DNA of 64,000 nt, taken from Oscillospiraceae bacterium MB24-C1. GTDB taxonomy: Bacteria > Bacillota > Clostridia > Oscillospirales > Ruminococcaceae. Under the pieces are notes generated by a model. It did not search any database, was not told the DNA's origin, and was given only the letters and a program-made list of their open reading frames with translations. The position numbers and the translations under genes are program-made. The stretch lies in contig CP133187.1 in assembly GCA_030913685.1 (NCBI GenBank), forward strand, positions 2,484,001-2,548,000, read 5' to 3'. Positions 28,793 to 37,813 of the stretch are shown one piece after another (position 1 is the stretch's first letter; every line of letters starts with the position of its first letter).

Positions 28793-28954
28793 TTAGGCCT
28801 CTAGCTCAAATTCTTCTTTGCCGACGCCGCAGTCGGGGCAGACCCAATCCTCGGGAACATCCTCCCACTTGGTGCCGGGGGCGACGCCGTTATCGGGATC
28901 TCCGATCGCCTCGTCATAGACATAGCCGCAAACGATACAGACATACTTTTTCAT
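28793..28954 (-). CDS. Rubredoxin
   Basis: A 53-residue one-iron electron carrier. The Fe ligands are in [12 protein letters not shown] and [13 protein letters not shown]. The start is set at the Met of MKKYVC, as in most rubredoxins; a Met two residues upstream (28960) is also possible. The longer frame from 29053 is not supported. Its N-terminal half is nearly the same as the first domain of the neighbouring double-rubredoxin protein, indicating a local duplication. Confidence 0.92.
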   Translation of the reverse strand: MKKYVCIVCGYVYDEAIGDPDNGVAPGTKWEDVPEDWVCPDCGVGKEEFELEA

Positions 28955-29221
28955 TCTCATTTCCTGCCTTTCAGTTTTAATGCGGAATTGCTTGTTATAA
29001 AAAGCCCAAAGGCCTTTTCTCAAAGATGTTTGTTTTGAGATTGTCCTTATCATACCATAAATAAACTATTTTAAATGTGATTAAATCACAAAATTTTCGA
29101 TAAAATTTCCTAAATATAGCCCTTAAAATGGAACTGCGGGCATTTGTCGCTTTCGATTACAAAAAAAATAGCGGAACGCACGAAATTGAGACCCGAAAAA
29201 TGGCGAAATGTTCAAATTGCA

Positions 29222-29250
29222 TTGACGCTGCTGGTTTAAAGTGCTAAAAT
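29222..29250 (+). promoter_or_regulatory. Sigma-A promoter of the TRAP transporter genes
   Basis: TTGACG and TAAAAT are separated by 17 bases, about 40 bases before the start at 29292. Nothing else was recognised in the 337-base gap between the rubredoxin and transporter genes. Confidence 0.8.
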
Positions 29251-29291
29251 AGGCCGTACATACTTATTATAGTGCTCAAGGAGGAATCCGC

Positions 29292-31277
29292 ATGTCGGAA
29301 AATAATCCGTTGCTGTCGGCGAGTGAGCAAAACGCGCTGGAGCTAAAGGCGCAGCAGCTGCTCGAAGAAAAGGACTCAGAGGCGAGAATCCGCACCTACA
29401 CCGGCCCGTTTGCCAAGGTTGTGACGGGGCTGCTGCTTTGTTGGGCGGTTTTTCAGCTTTATTATAACACAATCGGCGCGATGAGCGCGATTAACCTGCG
29501 TGCGTTTCACTGCATTTTTTTGCTTTGTTTTACCTTTTTGCTCTATCCCGCTTATAAACGTGAGAAGCGCACCCGTGCGCTGCCCCCGGTGTGGGATGTG
29601 GCGTTGATTGCATTGTCGATTTTTGCGTTTGGATACCTGATTTTAAACTACACCCGTTTTGCCGCCACCGGTGGACGCGGTACGAGGGCCGACCTGATTG
29701 TGGCGGGGCTGGCGCTGTTGGTCGTGTTTGAAGCGGCGCGCCGCGCCTCGGGCAATTTGGCTTTTTTGGCGCTGGCGTTTTTAGCCTATAACTTTTTGGG
29801 GCAGTATATCCCCGGGCGCTTGGGACACAACGGCTTTACGCTAAAGCGCGTGCTGCTCACCCAATTTTGGGGTACGCAGGGCGTTTTGGGTGTGGGCATC
29901 GGCGTTTCGGCCACCTATATCTTCTTGTTTGTGTTGTTTGGCGCGTTTTTAAAACACAGCGGTTTTAGCCAGTTTATCAACGATATCTCGCTGACGCTGG
30001 TGGGGCAAACCCCCGGCGGCCCGGCGAAGGTCAGCGTGATGGCTAGCGCCCTGATGGGCATGATTAATGGCAGCGCCATTGCAAACGTTGCCACCACCGG
30101 TACCATCACTATTCCGCTGATGAAGCGCACCGGCTATAAAAAGGAATTCGCGGCCGCCGTTGAAGCGGTGGCCAGCACAGGCGGCCAGTTTTGCCCGCCG
30201 ATTATGGGTGCGGTCGGCTTTGTCATGGCGGAGTTTTTAGGGGTCAGCTATACAAATGTCATGATTGCGGCCTGCATCCCTGCGCTGCTTTATTACCTTG
30301 GGCTGCTGTTCTCGGTACATTTTGAGGCGAAGCGGCTCGGCCTTTCGGGCATTGCCAAGGAGAATATCCCCGACGCGGGGCGGGTCATCAAAGACCAGGG
30401 GCATCTGATTGCGCCGCTTGTCGTGCTTATGGCAATGATGTTCATGGGCTATACGCCGCTGTTTGCCGCGGTAGCCGCCATCTTTGTCACCATCGCGGTC
30501 AGCTGGGTGCGCAAAGAGACGCGCATGGACCTTAAAAAGGTGATCGACGCCACCTGTGAGGGTGCGCGCGGCGCGGTGGGCGTGGGTGTTTCCTGCGTGA
30601 TCATCGGCGTGATTATCGGCACCGTGACGCTGACCAGCTTAGGGCTCAATATGGGCTATCTGATTTTGCGCATCGTGGACAACAGCCACATTTATCTGAC
30701 AGGATTTCTCGTCATGATCATGAGCACGATTCTTGGCATGGGCGTGCCGGGTGTTGCGGCCTATGTCATTGTTGAAGCGGTCGCCGTGCCGGTGCTCATC
30801 AAGGTGGGTGTTATGCCGATGGCGGCGCACATGTTCTGTCTGATTTACGCCTGTCTTTCCAACATTACGCCGCCGGTTGCGATGAGCAGCTATGTCGCGG
30901 CGGGTATCGCCAACTCCGACCAGACTAAAACCAGCCTGCTTGCTGTGCGTTTGGGGCTTGTCGGCTTTGTGATTCCATTTTTCTTTTTGAATAATCCGCT
31001 GCTACTTATCGGCTCGTCGCCTGATGTGACGGCAGTGCAGACCGCTTGGGCGGTGGCGACCGCGGTCATCGGCACCATTGCGATGGTCAGCGGGCTGGGG
31101 GGGTGGCTGCTCGGCCGTTGCAACTGGGTTGAGCGCACAGTGCTTTTAGGTTTTTCATTCTTTTTAATTGACCCCGGCGTCGGCACCGATTCCATCGGGT
31201 TTGTTGGACTGGCGGCGGTGTTAGCTTTCCAGATATTTAAGCTTGTGTCTGCCAGAAAGGCAAACAAGCCCGCCTAA
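29292..31277 (+). CDS. TRAP transporter fused permease (4TM/12TM)
   Basis: A 661-residue membrane protein joining the small (DctQ-like) and large (DctM-like) TRAP subunits, typical of TAXI-type TRAP systems. It would use an ion gradient to import an organic acid delivered by the binding protein encoded next. About 16-18 hydrophobic segments are visible. DctM signatures are MASALMGMINGSAIANVATTG, EAVASTGGQFCPPIMGAVGF and the late NITPPVAMSSYVAAGIA. AAGGAGGAATCCGC precedes the ATG. Substrate cannot be predicted. Confidence 0.93.
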   Translation: MSENNPLLSASEQNALELKAQQLLEEKDSEARIRTYTGPFAKVVTGLLLCWAVFQLYYNTIGAMSAINLRAFHCIFLLCFTFLLYPAYKREKRTRALPPVWDVALIALSIFAFGYLILNYTRFAATGGRGTRADLIVAGLALLVVFEAARRASGNLAFLALAFLAYNFLGQYIPGRLGHNGFTLKRVLLTQFWGTQGVLGVGIGVSATYIFLFVLFGAFLKHSGFSQFINDISLTLVGQTPGGPAKVSVMASALMGMINGSAIANVATTGTITIPLMKRTGYKKEFAAAVEAVASTGGQFCPPIMGAVGFVMAEFLGVSYTNVMIAACIPALLYYLGLLFSVHFEAKRLGLSGIAKENIPDAGRVIKDQGHLIAPLVVLMAMMFMGYTPLFAAVAAIFVTIAVSWVRKETRMDLKKVIDATCEGARGAVGVGVSCVIIGVIIGTVTLTSLGLNMGYLILRIVDNSHIYLTGFLVMIMSTILGMGVPGVAAYVIVEAVAVPVLIKVGVMPMAAHMFCLIYACLSNITPPVAMSSYVAAGIANSDQTKTSLLAVRLGLVGFVIPFFFLNNPLLLIGSSPDVTAVQTAWAVATAVIGTIAMVSGLGGWLLGRCNWVERTVLLGFSFFLIDPGVGTDSIGFVGLAAVLAFQIFKLVSARKANKPA

Positions 31278-31445
31278 AGCGGATGGCATTAAAGCGAGCC
31301 GAGATCATTCGGTACCGTGTCAAGCGGTTTTTCCAAAAGGTACAAGCGGAACGTTTATTGAAAATAAGTTCCCCATACGCTCACAACGGCCCCGGTTGGG
31401 GTCGCCTGAGATAGATTAAGAAAATGAAAAAGAGGAGACATTAAA

Positions 31446-32459
31446 ATGAAAAAGACCCTTGCAGTTATTCTTTGTGCATGCATGCTGGTCGTTGCTTTTG
31501 GCGGCTGCGGCAATTCTGCCCCGGCATCCAGTTCCGCGCCCGCAGGCAGCGCTGACCAGAGCGCACCGGCACATGACCCGGTGGTTATCAATTTCCCGAC
31601 GGCGAGCGCTTCGGGCGCACTTTATGCAGTGGGTGCGGCTATCACCGATCTGTGGAGCACCAAGCTCGACTATGTCAACGCATCTAGCCGTGCTTCCAAC
31701 GGCGGTATTGACAACCTGAACCAAGTCGCCGACGGAGAGGCGCAGGTTTCAATCGCCATTTCGAGCAACTGCTATCAGAGCCTCAACGGCACCGACAGCT
31801 TTGAAGGCGCCGCAAACGACAAGCTGCGTGTCATCGCGGGCCTGTACTTTAACCCCAATCAGGTGGTCGTCACCGAGAAATCGGGCATCAGCACGCTGGC
31901 AGACGTCAAGGGCAAGCACTTTGCTGTTGCCGCTGCGGGCTCCTCGGTTGAGGGCGAGTGCAAGAACCACTTTACCGCTGCTGGGCTTAACTTTCCCGAC
32001 GACCTCAACGCAGAGCCGCTGGCCTTTGGCGACGCCGCCGATATGCTGCAAAACGGCACCCTTGACGGCGCATGGATTATGAGTGGCGCACCCGCTGCTG
32101 CTGTGACGCAGGCTGCCACCGCAGGCTGCCAGCTCGTGAACATCGGCGACGATATCATCGAGAAGCTTCAGGCGGAATATCCGTGGTATGCCCCCTACAC
32201 CATCAAGGCCGGCACCTACCCCAATCAGGACGCAGATGTGCAGACCACCGCGATTAAGATGGTCATGTTCTGCAGCGCCGACCTCGACGAGCAGGCTGTC
32301 TATGACCTGACCAAGACACTGTGGGAGAACATCGACGAACTGGGCGAGTCGCAGGGCAACCTCAAAGGTCTGACCGCGCAGGAGGCTGTTAAGGATATCG
32401 CCAACCTGCCGCTTCACGACGGTGCCGCTAAGTACTATAAAGAAATCGGCGTGATGTAA
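31446..32459 (+). CDS. TAXI-family TRAP solute-binding lipoprotein
   Basis: A 337-residue extracytoplasmic binding protein. The signal peptide ends in the lipobox-like VAFGGCGNS, so Cys at about residue 21 would be lipidated. A Ser/Ala/Pro linker follows. The mature domain has TAXI features (VINFPTASASGALYAVGAAI, VADGEAQVSIAISSN, GKHFAVAAAGSSVE, DGAWIMSGAPAAAV). It lies 168 bases after the fused permease, on the same strand, and the pair forms a complete transporter. A strong terminator follows. Confidence 0.93.
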   Translation: MKKTLAVILCACMLVVAFGGCGNSAPASSSAPAGSADQSAPAHDPVVINFPTASASGALYAVGAAITDLWSTKLDYVNASSRASNGGIDNLNQVADGEAQVSIAISSNCYQSLNGTDSFEGAANDKLRVIAGLYFNPNQVVVTEKSGISTLADVKGKHFAVAAAGSSVEGECKNHFTAAGLNFPDDLNAEPLAFGDAADMLQNGTLDGAWIMSGAPAAAVTQAATAGCQLVNIGDDIIEKLQAEYPWYAPYTIKAGTYPNQDADVQTTAIKMVMFCSADLDEQAVYDLTKTLWENIDELGESQGNLKGLTAQEAVKDIANLPLHDGAAKYYKEIGVM

Positions 32460-32489
32460 TCGAAGCCGCATAATAAAATAGCATGATTA

Positions 32490-32535
32490 AACCCCCGCCT
32501 ATGGCGCTTTTACGCGCATCAGGCGGGGGTTTTTG
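32490..32535 (+). terminator. Terminator after the TAXI transporter genes
   Basis: ACCCCCGCCT pairs with AGGCGGGGGT, followed by TTTTT. Confidence 0.9.
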
Positions 32536-32644
32536 CAGGTCTCACCGCGATTAAGCCGATGTTTTTGATTACTTCTTTTAATTGAGGGTTAACATCGGTT
32601 TAATATTCATAGATATAAAGTAATCTTTAATAGGAGACGAAGCT

Positions 32645-33607
32645 ATGTATTGGAATAGATTAATGGATCCGGACTCTGTTTACAGTGCGCCAAGACGTGA
32701 AAAAAAATTAATTTCTTTAGCATATAAACCTGAGGACGAAGTTATCGTTAAAGTGGAAGAGGATCTTAAAGAGGCTGCCAAAAACGCCGGATATGATTTA
32801 ACCATTCTTTATTCTAATAATTCTGCAGACATCCAGTTAGAGCAGGTGCGAGAAGCGCGCAAAAGAGGTTACAAAGGAATTATTGTTAATTTGGTTACGC
32901 CGCAGTCCGCACCCGCGATTCTTGAGGCTGCGGGTGATATGAAGGTTGTATTTATCGCCCATGTTCCTGACGATATGAGTATTCTCAACGAAAATGCAAT
33001 CTATATCGGTGCTGACCAAGAAGCTGCCGGCAGATTACAGGGGGAATGGTTGGCTAATTATTTCAAGATAAGGGGCAAGGACGAAATTAGGTATATTCTG
33101 CTCAAAGGCGAAGAGATTTTGTACTTAACCGAGGAGCGCACCCAGTCTGCATTGCAGGCATTGGCTGACAACGGCATAAAGGCAATTCCGGCTGTTCCGC
33201 CGATAATTGCAGACTACGAGCGCACTGAAGCAACATCTAAATTACTCCCAATTCTCAGATCGGGCGTCAAATTCGACGCAATTATCTCCAATGATGATAC
33301 GATGGCGCTGGGTGCAATTGAGGCGCTTGAAAAACTAAATATGGATCCGTCAAAAACAGTGATTGTTGGTCTTGATGCAACGGAGCCCGGGGTGCGGGCT
33401 CTTCTAGAAGGCAAAATCGCGATGACGGTATATCTAAATAGAAAAGAAAGAGCTGTGGCCACAATTAAAGCGCTGGATAATATGATTGCTGGAAAACCTT
33501 TCGATCAAGGAATGGAAAGCCTGGTATCTAAAGATAACCCTTATGCCATCATATATCCGTATGAACCGGTCACAAGGTACCATATACCAAGTGATTTCTA
33601 TTTTTAG
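32645..33607 (+). CDS. Periplasmic-binding-protein-like sugar sensor without signal peptide
   Basis: A 320-residue protein with the two-lobed fold of the ribose/galactose binding family (Peripla_BP_4). Evidence includes QVREARKRGYKGIIVNLV, IGADQEAAGRLQGEWLANYF, FDAIISNDDTMALGAIEAL and VIVGLDATEPG. Related transport proteins begin with a signal or lipobox, but this one starts MYWNRLMDPDSVY after a good TAGGAGACG site and has no hydrophobic leader or DNA-binding domain. It should be cytosolic and may sense a sugar. No ABC transporter or kinase lies nearby. An AAGGAG site and ATG at 33630 open a 29-residue frame that runs into the convergent gene, perhaps a lost downstream partner. Confidence 0.75.
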   Translation: MYWNRLMDPDSVYSAPRREKKLISLAYKPEDEVIVKVEEDLKEAAKNAGYDLTILYSNNSADIQLEQVREARKRGYKGIIVNLVTPQSAPAILEAAGDMKVVFIAHVPDDMSILNENAIYIGADQEAAGRLQGEWLANYFKIRGKDEIRYILLKGEEILYLTEERTQSALQALADNGIKAIPAVPPIIADYERTEATSKLLPILRSGVKFDAIISNDDTMALGAIEALEKLNMDPSKTVIVGLDATEPGVRALLEGKIAMTVYLNRKERAVATIKALDNMIAGKPFDQGMESLVSKDNPYAIIYPYEPVTRYHIPSDFYF

Positions 33608-33664
33608 CTGTTTTAAGGAGCAAAATAGGATGCCACGGCGTGGAGATACTGCGGTTGGGCGCTG

Positions 33665-34522
33665 TCATTTTAGTCCACGCGCGGGGTTAAACCGCTTTTG
33701 CCACCATCCGGGCTTGTAACGGAGCAGAAAAGCGTTGAGGTAAGCGCCAAGATAGAGGATATACATGGAGTAGTAGATCCAGACCAGCGAAATAATAATC
33801 ATGGTGAGATTCCCATAGATGCCAAAGAAATGGAATATGTCAATTAAAATGGCGTATATCTTGGAAAAGACGAACCACACGATTGCGGAAAATGCGGCAC
33901 CGGGCAACTGCTGCCGGAATTTGAGATTTTTGCGAGGTAGTGAAGCGAAAAGCATGGCGTTATAGAAGGTGAGATACGCAATAAAAATTAGGCCGCGCAG
34001 ATTCAAAAACGCCTCCCATAGTCCGATATAATAAGGGAAATAGCTGCCTATAATGTGTATGAGATATTTGCCGAAAACGACTATCGAAAAATCTAGCACA
34101 ACGAAAAGGATGAGGAGCCCGGTATATAAAATACCGTGCAGGCGCAACCGGAAAAAGCCCTGTTCCTGATAGCCCTCATAAATTTCGCCAACGCCGCGCG
34201 CCAGACAAGCAAAGAATTTTGAGGCCGACCAAAGCTCCGCTATAAGTGAAAGAGAGAGCACAGACAACGAACTGTCATACACTTCTGCGACAATATTATG
34301 GATTAATTGCTGAAATTGCTCTGGTGCATAACTAAGCAGCGGTTGCAGAATCATTCCTTGGGTTAGCGAAGTAAAGGGGAGCAGACCCAGAAATAGCATC
34401 ACTAACGGCACCAGTGAAAGGAAAAGGTAAAATGCGCTTGAAGCGGCGAATATGCTGATATGCGCGCGCCCAAGTCCCTGCCTGAACAACGAAAGGGCCG
34501 ACCAGAATTTGTTCTTTTTCAC
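33665..34522 (-). CDS. YihY/BrkB-family membrane protein
   Basis: A 285-residue integral membrane protein of the YihY (UPF0761) family, with six hydrophobic segments and the conserved N-terminal ISIFAASSAFYLFLSLVPL and central SASKFFACLARGVGEIY segments. The GTG start has AGGAGGT about 11 bases upstream. The biochemical role of the family is not established; older RNase BN naming is wrong for it. It stands alone. Confidence 0.88.
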   Translation of the reverse strand: MKKNKFWSALSLFRQGLGRAHISIFAASSAFYLFLSLVPLVMLFLGLLPFTSLTQGMILQPLLSYAPEQFQQLIHNIVAEVYDSSLSVLSLSLIAELWSASKFFACLARGVGEIYEGYQEQGFFRLRLHGILYTGLLILFVVLDFSIVVFGKYLIHIIGSYFPYYIGLWEAFLNLRGLIFIAYLTFYNAMLFASLPRKNLKFRQQLPGAAFSAIVWFVFSKIYAILIDIFHFFGIYGNLTMIIISLVWIYYSMYILYLGAYLNAFLLRYKPGWWQKRFNPARGLK

Positions 34523-34773
34523 GGCGCTGTGCTACCTCCTACCTGAGATGCTTGATAACTATTTTATGGTTAAGTATAAATGAAATATACATGTCCGGTC
34601 AAGCGGGGAGCCAATTGCCCGGATTGTTTTGAAAGTAAGGCAGAAGGAGTAGATTAATTCATGAAGCTGACAAATTATTCCAAATAATTCTTTGTTCTAC
34701 ATCTTTGCCGTGCTACTATAAACCAGTGTAAAGGAACTTTCCATAAAAGTGACGGCAAAAGGAGCGGTATTTC

Positions 34774-35334
34774 ATGAGTCTGGCGTTATTGATCGAGATT
34801 GAGGACAAAAAAGAGCAGCTGAGCCAAATTGACGCGCAGCTTGACGAAAAAATACGCGATAAGGCCGCCTTTGAGCTGGCGCTGGCCTGTCACAATTTCA
34901 GAAAATTTTTTGAGACCCACCATTTTAAGGTTGAGGAGACTCTTGAGGAAGGCAACCGCGCCCTAACCGCTCAATATGGCGGGCTCAAAGCAACGCTGCA
35001 CTATAATTCGGCGCAACAGCACAAGGGGGCATATGCCGTTTTATACCTGTCGGTCAAGTTGAGCCGAAACGAGAAATATAAAATTGTACTGCAGCGTAAA
35101 GATTCGGCTCGGCTGGATGTTAACGTGGCTTCACTTGGGTATTCGCTCAAGGACACACCCGAGGTTCAGCAGGGGCAGGAGCTTGACCGGCTGCAAAAGC
35201 AAATTGAAGCCAACGAAGAACGGCTGGCACATTTTCAGCAGGAGCAGTGGACTTACACAATTATGACGGACAAGAACAGCCCTTCGGACAGCTTTAATTC
35301 GATTATGGAAATTTTGGTTTATCTGATCAGATAA
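34774..35334 (+). CDS. Coiled-coil protein of unknown function
   Basis: A 186-residue soluble protein. Residues about 5-40 (EIEDKKEQLSQIDAQLDEKIR) and 135-160 (QELDRLQKQIEANEERLAHF) are predicted coiled coils, flanking a beta-rich core (TAQYGGLKATLHYN, AYAVLYLSVKLS, KIVLQRKD). No family recognised. AAAGGAGCGG precedes the ATG. The 250-base gap before it shows only its presumed promoter. Confidence 0.6.
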   Translation: MSLALLIEIEDKKEQLSQIDAQLDEKIRDKAAFELALACHNFRKFFETHHFKVEETLEEGNRALTAQYGGLKATLHYNSAQQHKGAYAVLYLSVKLSRNEKYKIVLQRKDSARLDVNVASLGYSLKDTPEVQQGQELDRLQKQIEANEERLAHFQQEQWTYTIMTDKNSPSDSFNSIMEILVYLIR

Positions 35335-35457
35335 CATGATGAACAGCAACAGGCCGCCGGTGAAGGCGGCCTGTTTTTGTAACCTGACTTATTGAGAGCG
35401 GCGCGTTGCCGGACATTTTGCCCCACAACTTGGGTAGGAAAAGGCACGTCGGTATGA

Positions 35458-36123
35458 CTAAATTTCGGTATCGTCAGATTTTTGAGTGGCCGAAGCGCGG
35501 ATGGCTCTACCGCCACGTCTGCCGCCGCGTCTACCACCGCGCCTACCACCAGGTCCACCACCGGGTCCGCCGCCGGGCCTACCACCAGGTCCACCACCGG
35601 GTCCGCCGCCGGGTCTGCCACCAGGCCCACCGCCGGGTCTGCCACCAGGTCCACCGCCAGGTCCACCGCCGGGCCAGCCACCGGGTCCACCACCGGGTCC
35701 GCCGCCGGGTCCGCCACCGGGCCAGCCACCGGGCCAGCCACCGGGCCAGCCACCAGGCCAGCCACCGGGCCAGCCACCGGGTCCACCGCCGGGCCAGCCA
35801 CCAGGTCCACCGCCGGGCCTGCCACCAGGCCTACCACCGGGCCTGCCAGGTCTTCTACCCGGGTGCCGCCACGGTCCGGCCGGCCAGCGCAGCGGATTAT
35901 TCCAGAAGTTCCAAGGTTGGGTTATGAACAGGTAGGGAAATGTGATGTACCAAGGAAAACGCTCGTACAGATAGGCGCTGACCGGCACCATGATAATTTG
36001 GGTAGGAACGATATTTGCAGGGCTAAGGCCGGGGTTTGCCGCCAACAGCATATCGGCCGTGACACCAAAATGGCTGGCGATCAGGTCAAGAGTATCCCCG
36101 GGCTGGATAATATATTCGAACAA
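35458..36123 (-). CDS. LysM protein with long Pro-Gly-Gly repeat, probably spore coat
   Basis: A 221-residue protein. Residues 1-48 are a LysM domain (YIIQPGDTLDLIASHFGV ... IMVPV) that binds peptidoglycan or chitin-like glycans. After an aromatic stretch (RFPWYITFPYLF, WNFWNNPLRWPAGPW), more than 100 residues consist of tandem PGG-X tetrapeptides with X mostly Gly, Trp or Arg, and the end is basic (RRGG repeats). In SafA-like coat proteins LysM targets the cortex-coat boundary; the aromatic-Gly tail may self-associate. The start is TTG with GGAGGTGATT 5 bases upstream. The coding DNA is a 12-bp tandem repeat prone to length change. Confidence 0.75.
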   Translation of the reverse strand: MFEYIIQPGDTLDLIASHFGVTADMLLAANPGLSPANIVPTQIIMVPVSAYLYERFPWYITFPYLFITQPWNFWNNPLRWPAGPWRHPGRRPGRPGGRPGGRPGGGPGGWPGGGPGGWPGGWPGGWPGGWPGGWPGGGPGGGPGGGPGGWPGGGPGGGPGGRPGGGPGGRPGGGPGGGPGGRPGGGPGGGPGGRRGGRRGGRRGGRAIRASATQKSDDTEI

Positions 36124-36275
36124 CTTTCAATCACCTCCATAGTATTATATGGAAATGACCGCACAAGTGATTTTATTGAGGGGAATTATAAAGCACGCTT
36201 CTATTATAGCGAAACATGTTTACGGTCTGACATATTCTAAAATTAAAAGGCTACCTATAAAACGGTAAGTTTGGC

Positions 36276-36935
36276 TCAAACCTTCTCTACAAACAACAAA
36301 GCAAACACGGCAGCCAGCACGACGCAGGCAAAAAAGATTGCGTTCATGCCAAAGGTGCGGGTCAACAGCGCACCAAGCACCGCACCGATCACGAAAAACA
36401 CGATGATACTGTAATAGCGCAGGCTGTTTTGCAGGTCGTCGGGGTTTTTGGTGCGCCCAAACACCCAAAGACATTCGGTGGCGCTGCGCAGGTTGCCGGT
36501 ACACATGGTGGTGGCATAGGCGTTGCCGTACATTTTACGGAAGCTCTGCACCTGTAACGCGCACACAAACGACACCAACACGTTGGCCAGCATGTCACCG
36601 CTTTGGGGGATAAAGGCGATTAAAAACAACACCAGCGTTTCAAACGCAATGACCACCTGACGCCAGTGGAATTTGGCGTGATCGTAATAGAACTGTTTAA
36701 TGGCCTCGGCGGCAAAGATGCCCGCCGCAAAAGCGATGATTGGGACAAGGTAATAGAGACAGCCCCAAAAGTTGCCCTGCGCCATGTGCATGCCCACCAG
36801 TACGATGTTGCCGGTTTGAGCATTGGCAAAAACGCCCCCGCGGCACAGGTAGGTATAGGCGTCTAAAAAGCCGCCGACGACGGCTAACAATGCGCCAATT
36901 AAAAGCGTTTCAGATATATTTTTGTGGCGTGTCAT
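36276..36935 (-). CDS. DUF1275 (YoaK-type) membrane protein
   Basis: A 219-residue protein with six hydrophobic segments and the family marks GALLAVVGGFLDAYTYLCRGGVFANAQTGN near the N-terminus and the later FVCALQVQSFRKMYGNAYATTMCTGNLRS. The ATG at 36935 has GGAGGAATCCCC upstream; the longer frame from 37022 lacks a site. The function of the family is not known. It is the last host-like gene before the phage structural genes. Confidence 0.85.
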   Translation of the reverse strand: MTRHKNISETLLIGALLAVVGGFLDAYTYLCRGGVFANAQTGNIVLVGMHMAQGNFWGCLYYLVPIIAFAAGIFAAEAIKQFYYDHAKFHWRQVVIAFETLVLFLIAFIPQSGDMLANVLVSFVCALQVQSFRKMYGNAYATTMCTGNLRSATECLWVFGRTKNPDDLQNSLRYYSIIVFFVIGAVLGALLTRTFGMNAIFFACVVLAAVFALLFVEKV

Positions 36936-37321
36936 GGGGATTCCTCCATCTGGTGCCACCGCGCGAAGCGGGCGCGCCTCCCTGCTAAATTGTTGTAAGC
37001 GACGCGTGGCAATATATATCAAAATTTACATCATATTAGCATAAAACACAGCAGAAGGAAAGGGCGGTGCCAATAGCTGTCTGTCGACAGTCTGTCAAAG
37101 CCTAATGCGTTAAAACTGACCATAGAAAGCCACAGGTTACCCATGCTAAGATGTAGGTGTCAGAAATGGCACACAGTAAAAGGGCGGAAGCGCATTAAAA
37201 TTGCGCCCGTCCTTTTGTTGTGCAAAAATGCCTTTCGTGCGGGCGCTTAAACGGCACGATCGCCGCGGCGCAGAGCGGCTGCGCGCTTAAAAGTTAAATC
37301 GACGGCGGGAAAGGGCAAAAA
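36936..37321. other. Junction gap before the capsid block
   Basis: It contains the upstream region of the DUF1275 gene, a short palindrome CTGTCGACAG at 37081, copy 3 of the shared promoter at 37118-37152 and about 165 bases of leader. No integrase, attachment core or repeat matching the other junction at about 26.9 kb was found by eye. Confidence 0.5.
37118..37152 (+). promoter_or_regulatory. Shared phage-block promoter, copy 3
   Basis: GACCATAGAAAGCCAC (37118-37133) is identical to copy 1. After 10 bases come TGC (37144-37146) and TAAGAT (37147-37152). It lies 170 bases before the scaffold gene and would drive the head and tail genes. Confidence 0.72.
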
Positions 37322-37813
37322 ATGGAGCAACTGAAACAACTGTTTGGCGAAAAGGCATTGACCTACGGCGAATTTGAAACTGCGCTGCAAGGTTGCAAAG
37401 ACCTAAAGCTGGCAAACCTTGCCGGGGGGCAGTATGTCGACAAGGCGAAGTTTGCCCAGCTCGAGGTGCAACTAACGGAGGCCAAGTCTGGGCGCGAGGC
37501 CGATGCCAAAGCGTTTGGCGAACAGCTCACCGCTCAGAAAAAAGACGCGGGAATCGCGCAGGTGCTTATTCGGGCGCAGGCCAAGAACCTGACCGCCGCC
37601 AAGGCGCTGCTTAGGCTTGACGAAATTGTGTTGGATGGCGACACGCTCACCGGGATAGACGAGCAGCTTGAAGCGGTCATGCGTGAGAACCCCTTTTTGT
37701 TCGGGGGCGCGCAGGGTAACCCGCCGCCACCCGCAAATGGCGGTGTAGGCTTTGTCTCGGACGACACGGCAAAGTGGCGGCTCGAAGCGGGACTTCCGAT
37801 AGCCGGGCAGTGA
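37322..37813 (+). CDS. Phage scaffolding protein (GP20-like)
   Basis: A 163-residue internal scaffold that would guide capsid assembly. It has the usual plan: a short N-terminal domain (LFGEKALTYGEFETAL), a central Lys/Glu/Ala-rich coiled coil (FAQLEVQLTEAKSGREADAKAF), and a C-terminal part (ENPFLFGGAQGN) that contacts capsid subunits. Length is somewhat short for the family. The ribosome binding site is weak (GGGAAAGG). The capsid gene follows after 120 bases. Confidence 0.8.
   Translation: MEQLKQLFGEKALTYGEFETALQGCKDLKLANLAGGQYVDKAKFAQLEVQLTEAKSGREADAKAFGEQLTAQKKDAGIAQVLIRAQAKNLTAAKALLRLDEIVLDGDTLTGIDEQLEAVMRENPFLFGGAQGNPPPPANGGVGFVSDDTAKWRLEAGLPIAGQ

Noticed and set aside
35520-35860. Tandem short repeats that might be a CRISPR array
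   Set aside because: The repeat is 12 bp, continuous, without unique spacers, and encodes PGG-X in frame.
35486-35935. Plus-strand frame coding a proline-rich repeat protein
   Set aside because: It is the reverse of the LysM/PGG-X gene. That gene has a ribosome binding site and a LysM domain; this frame has neither.
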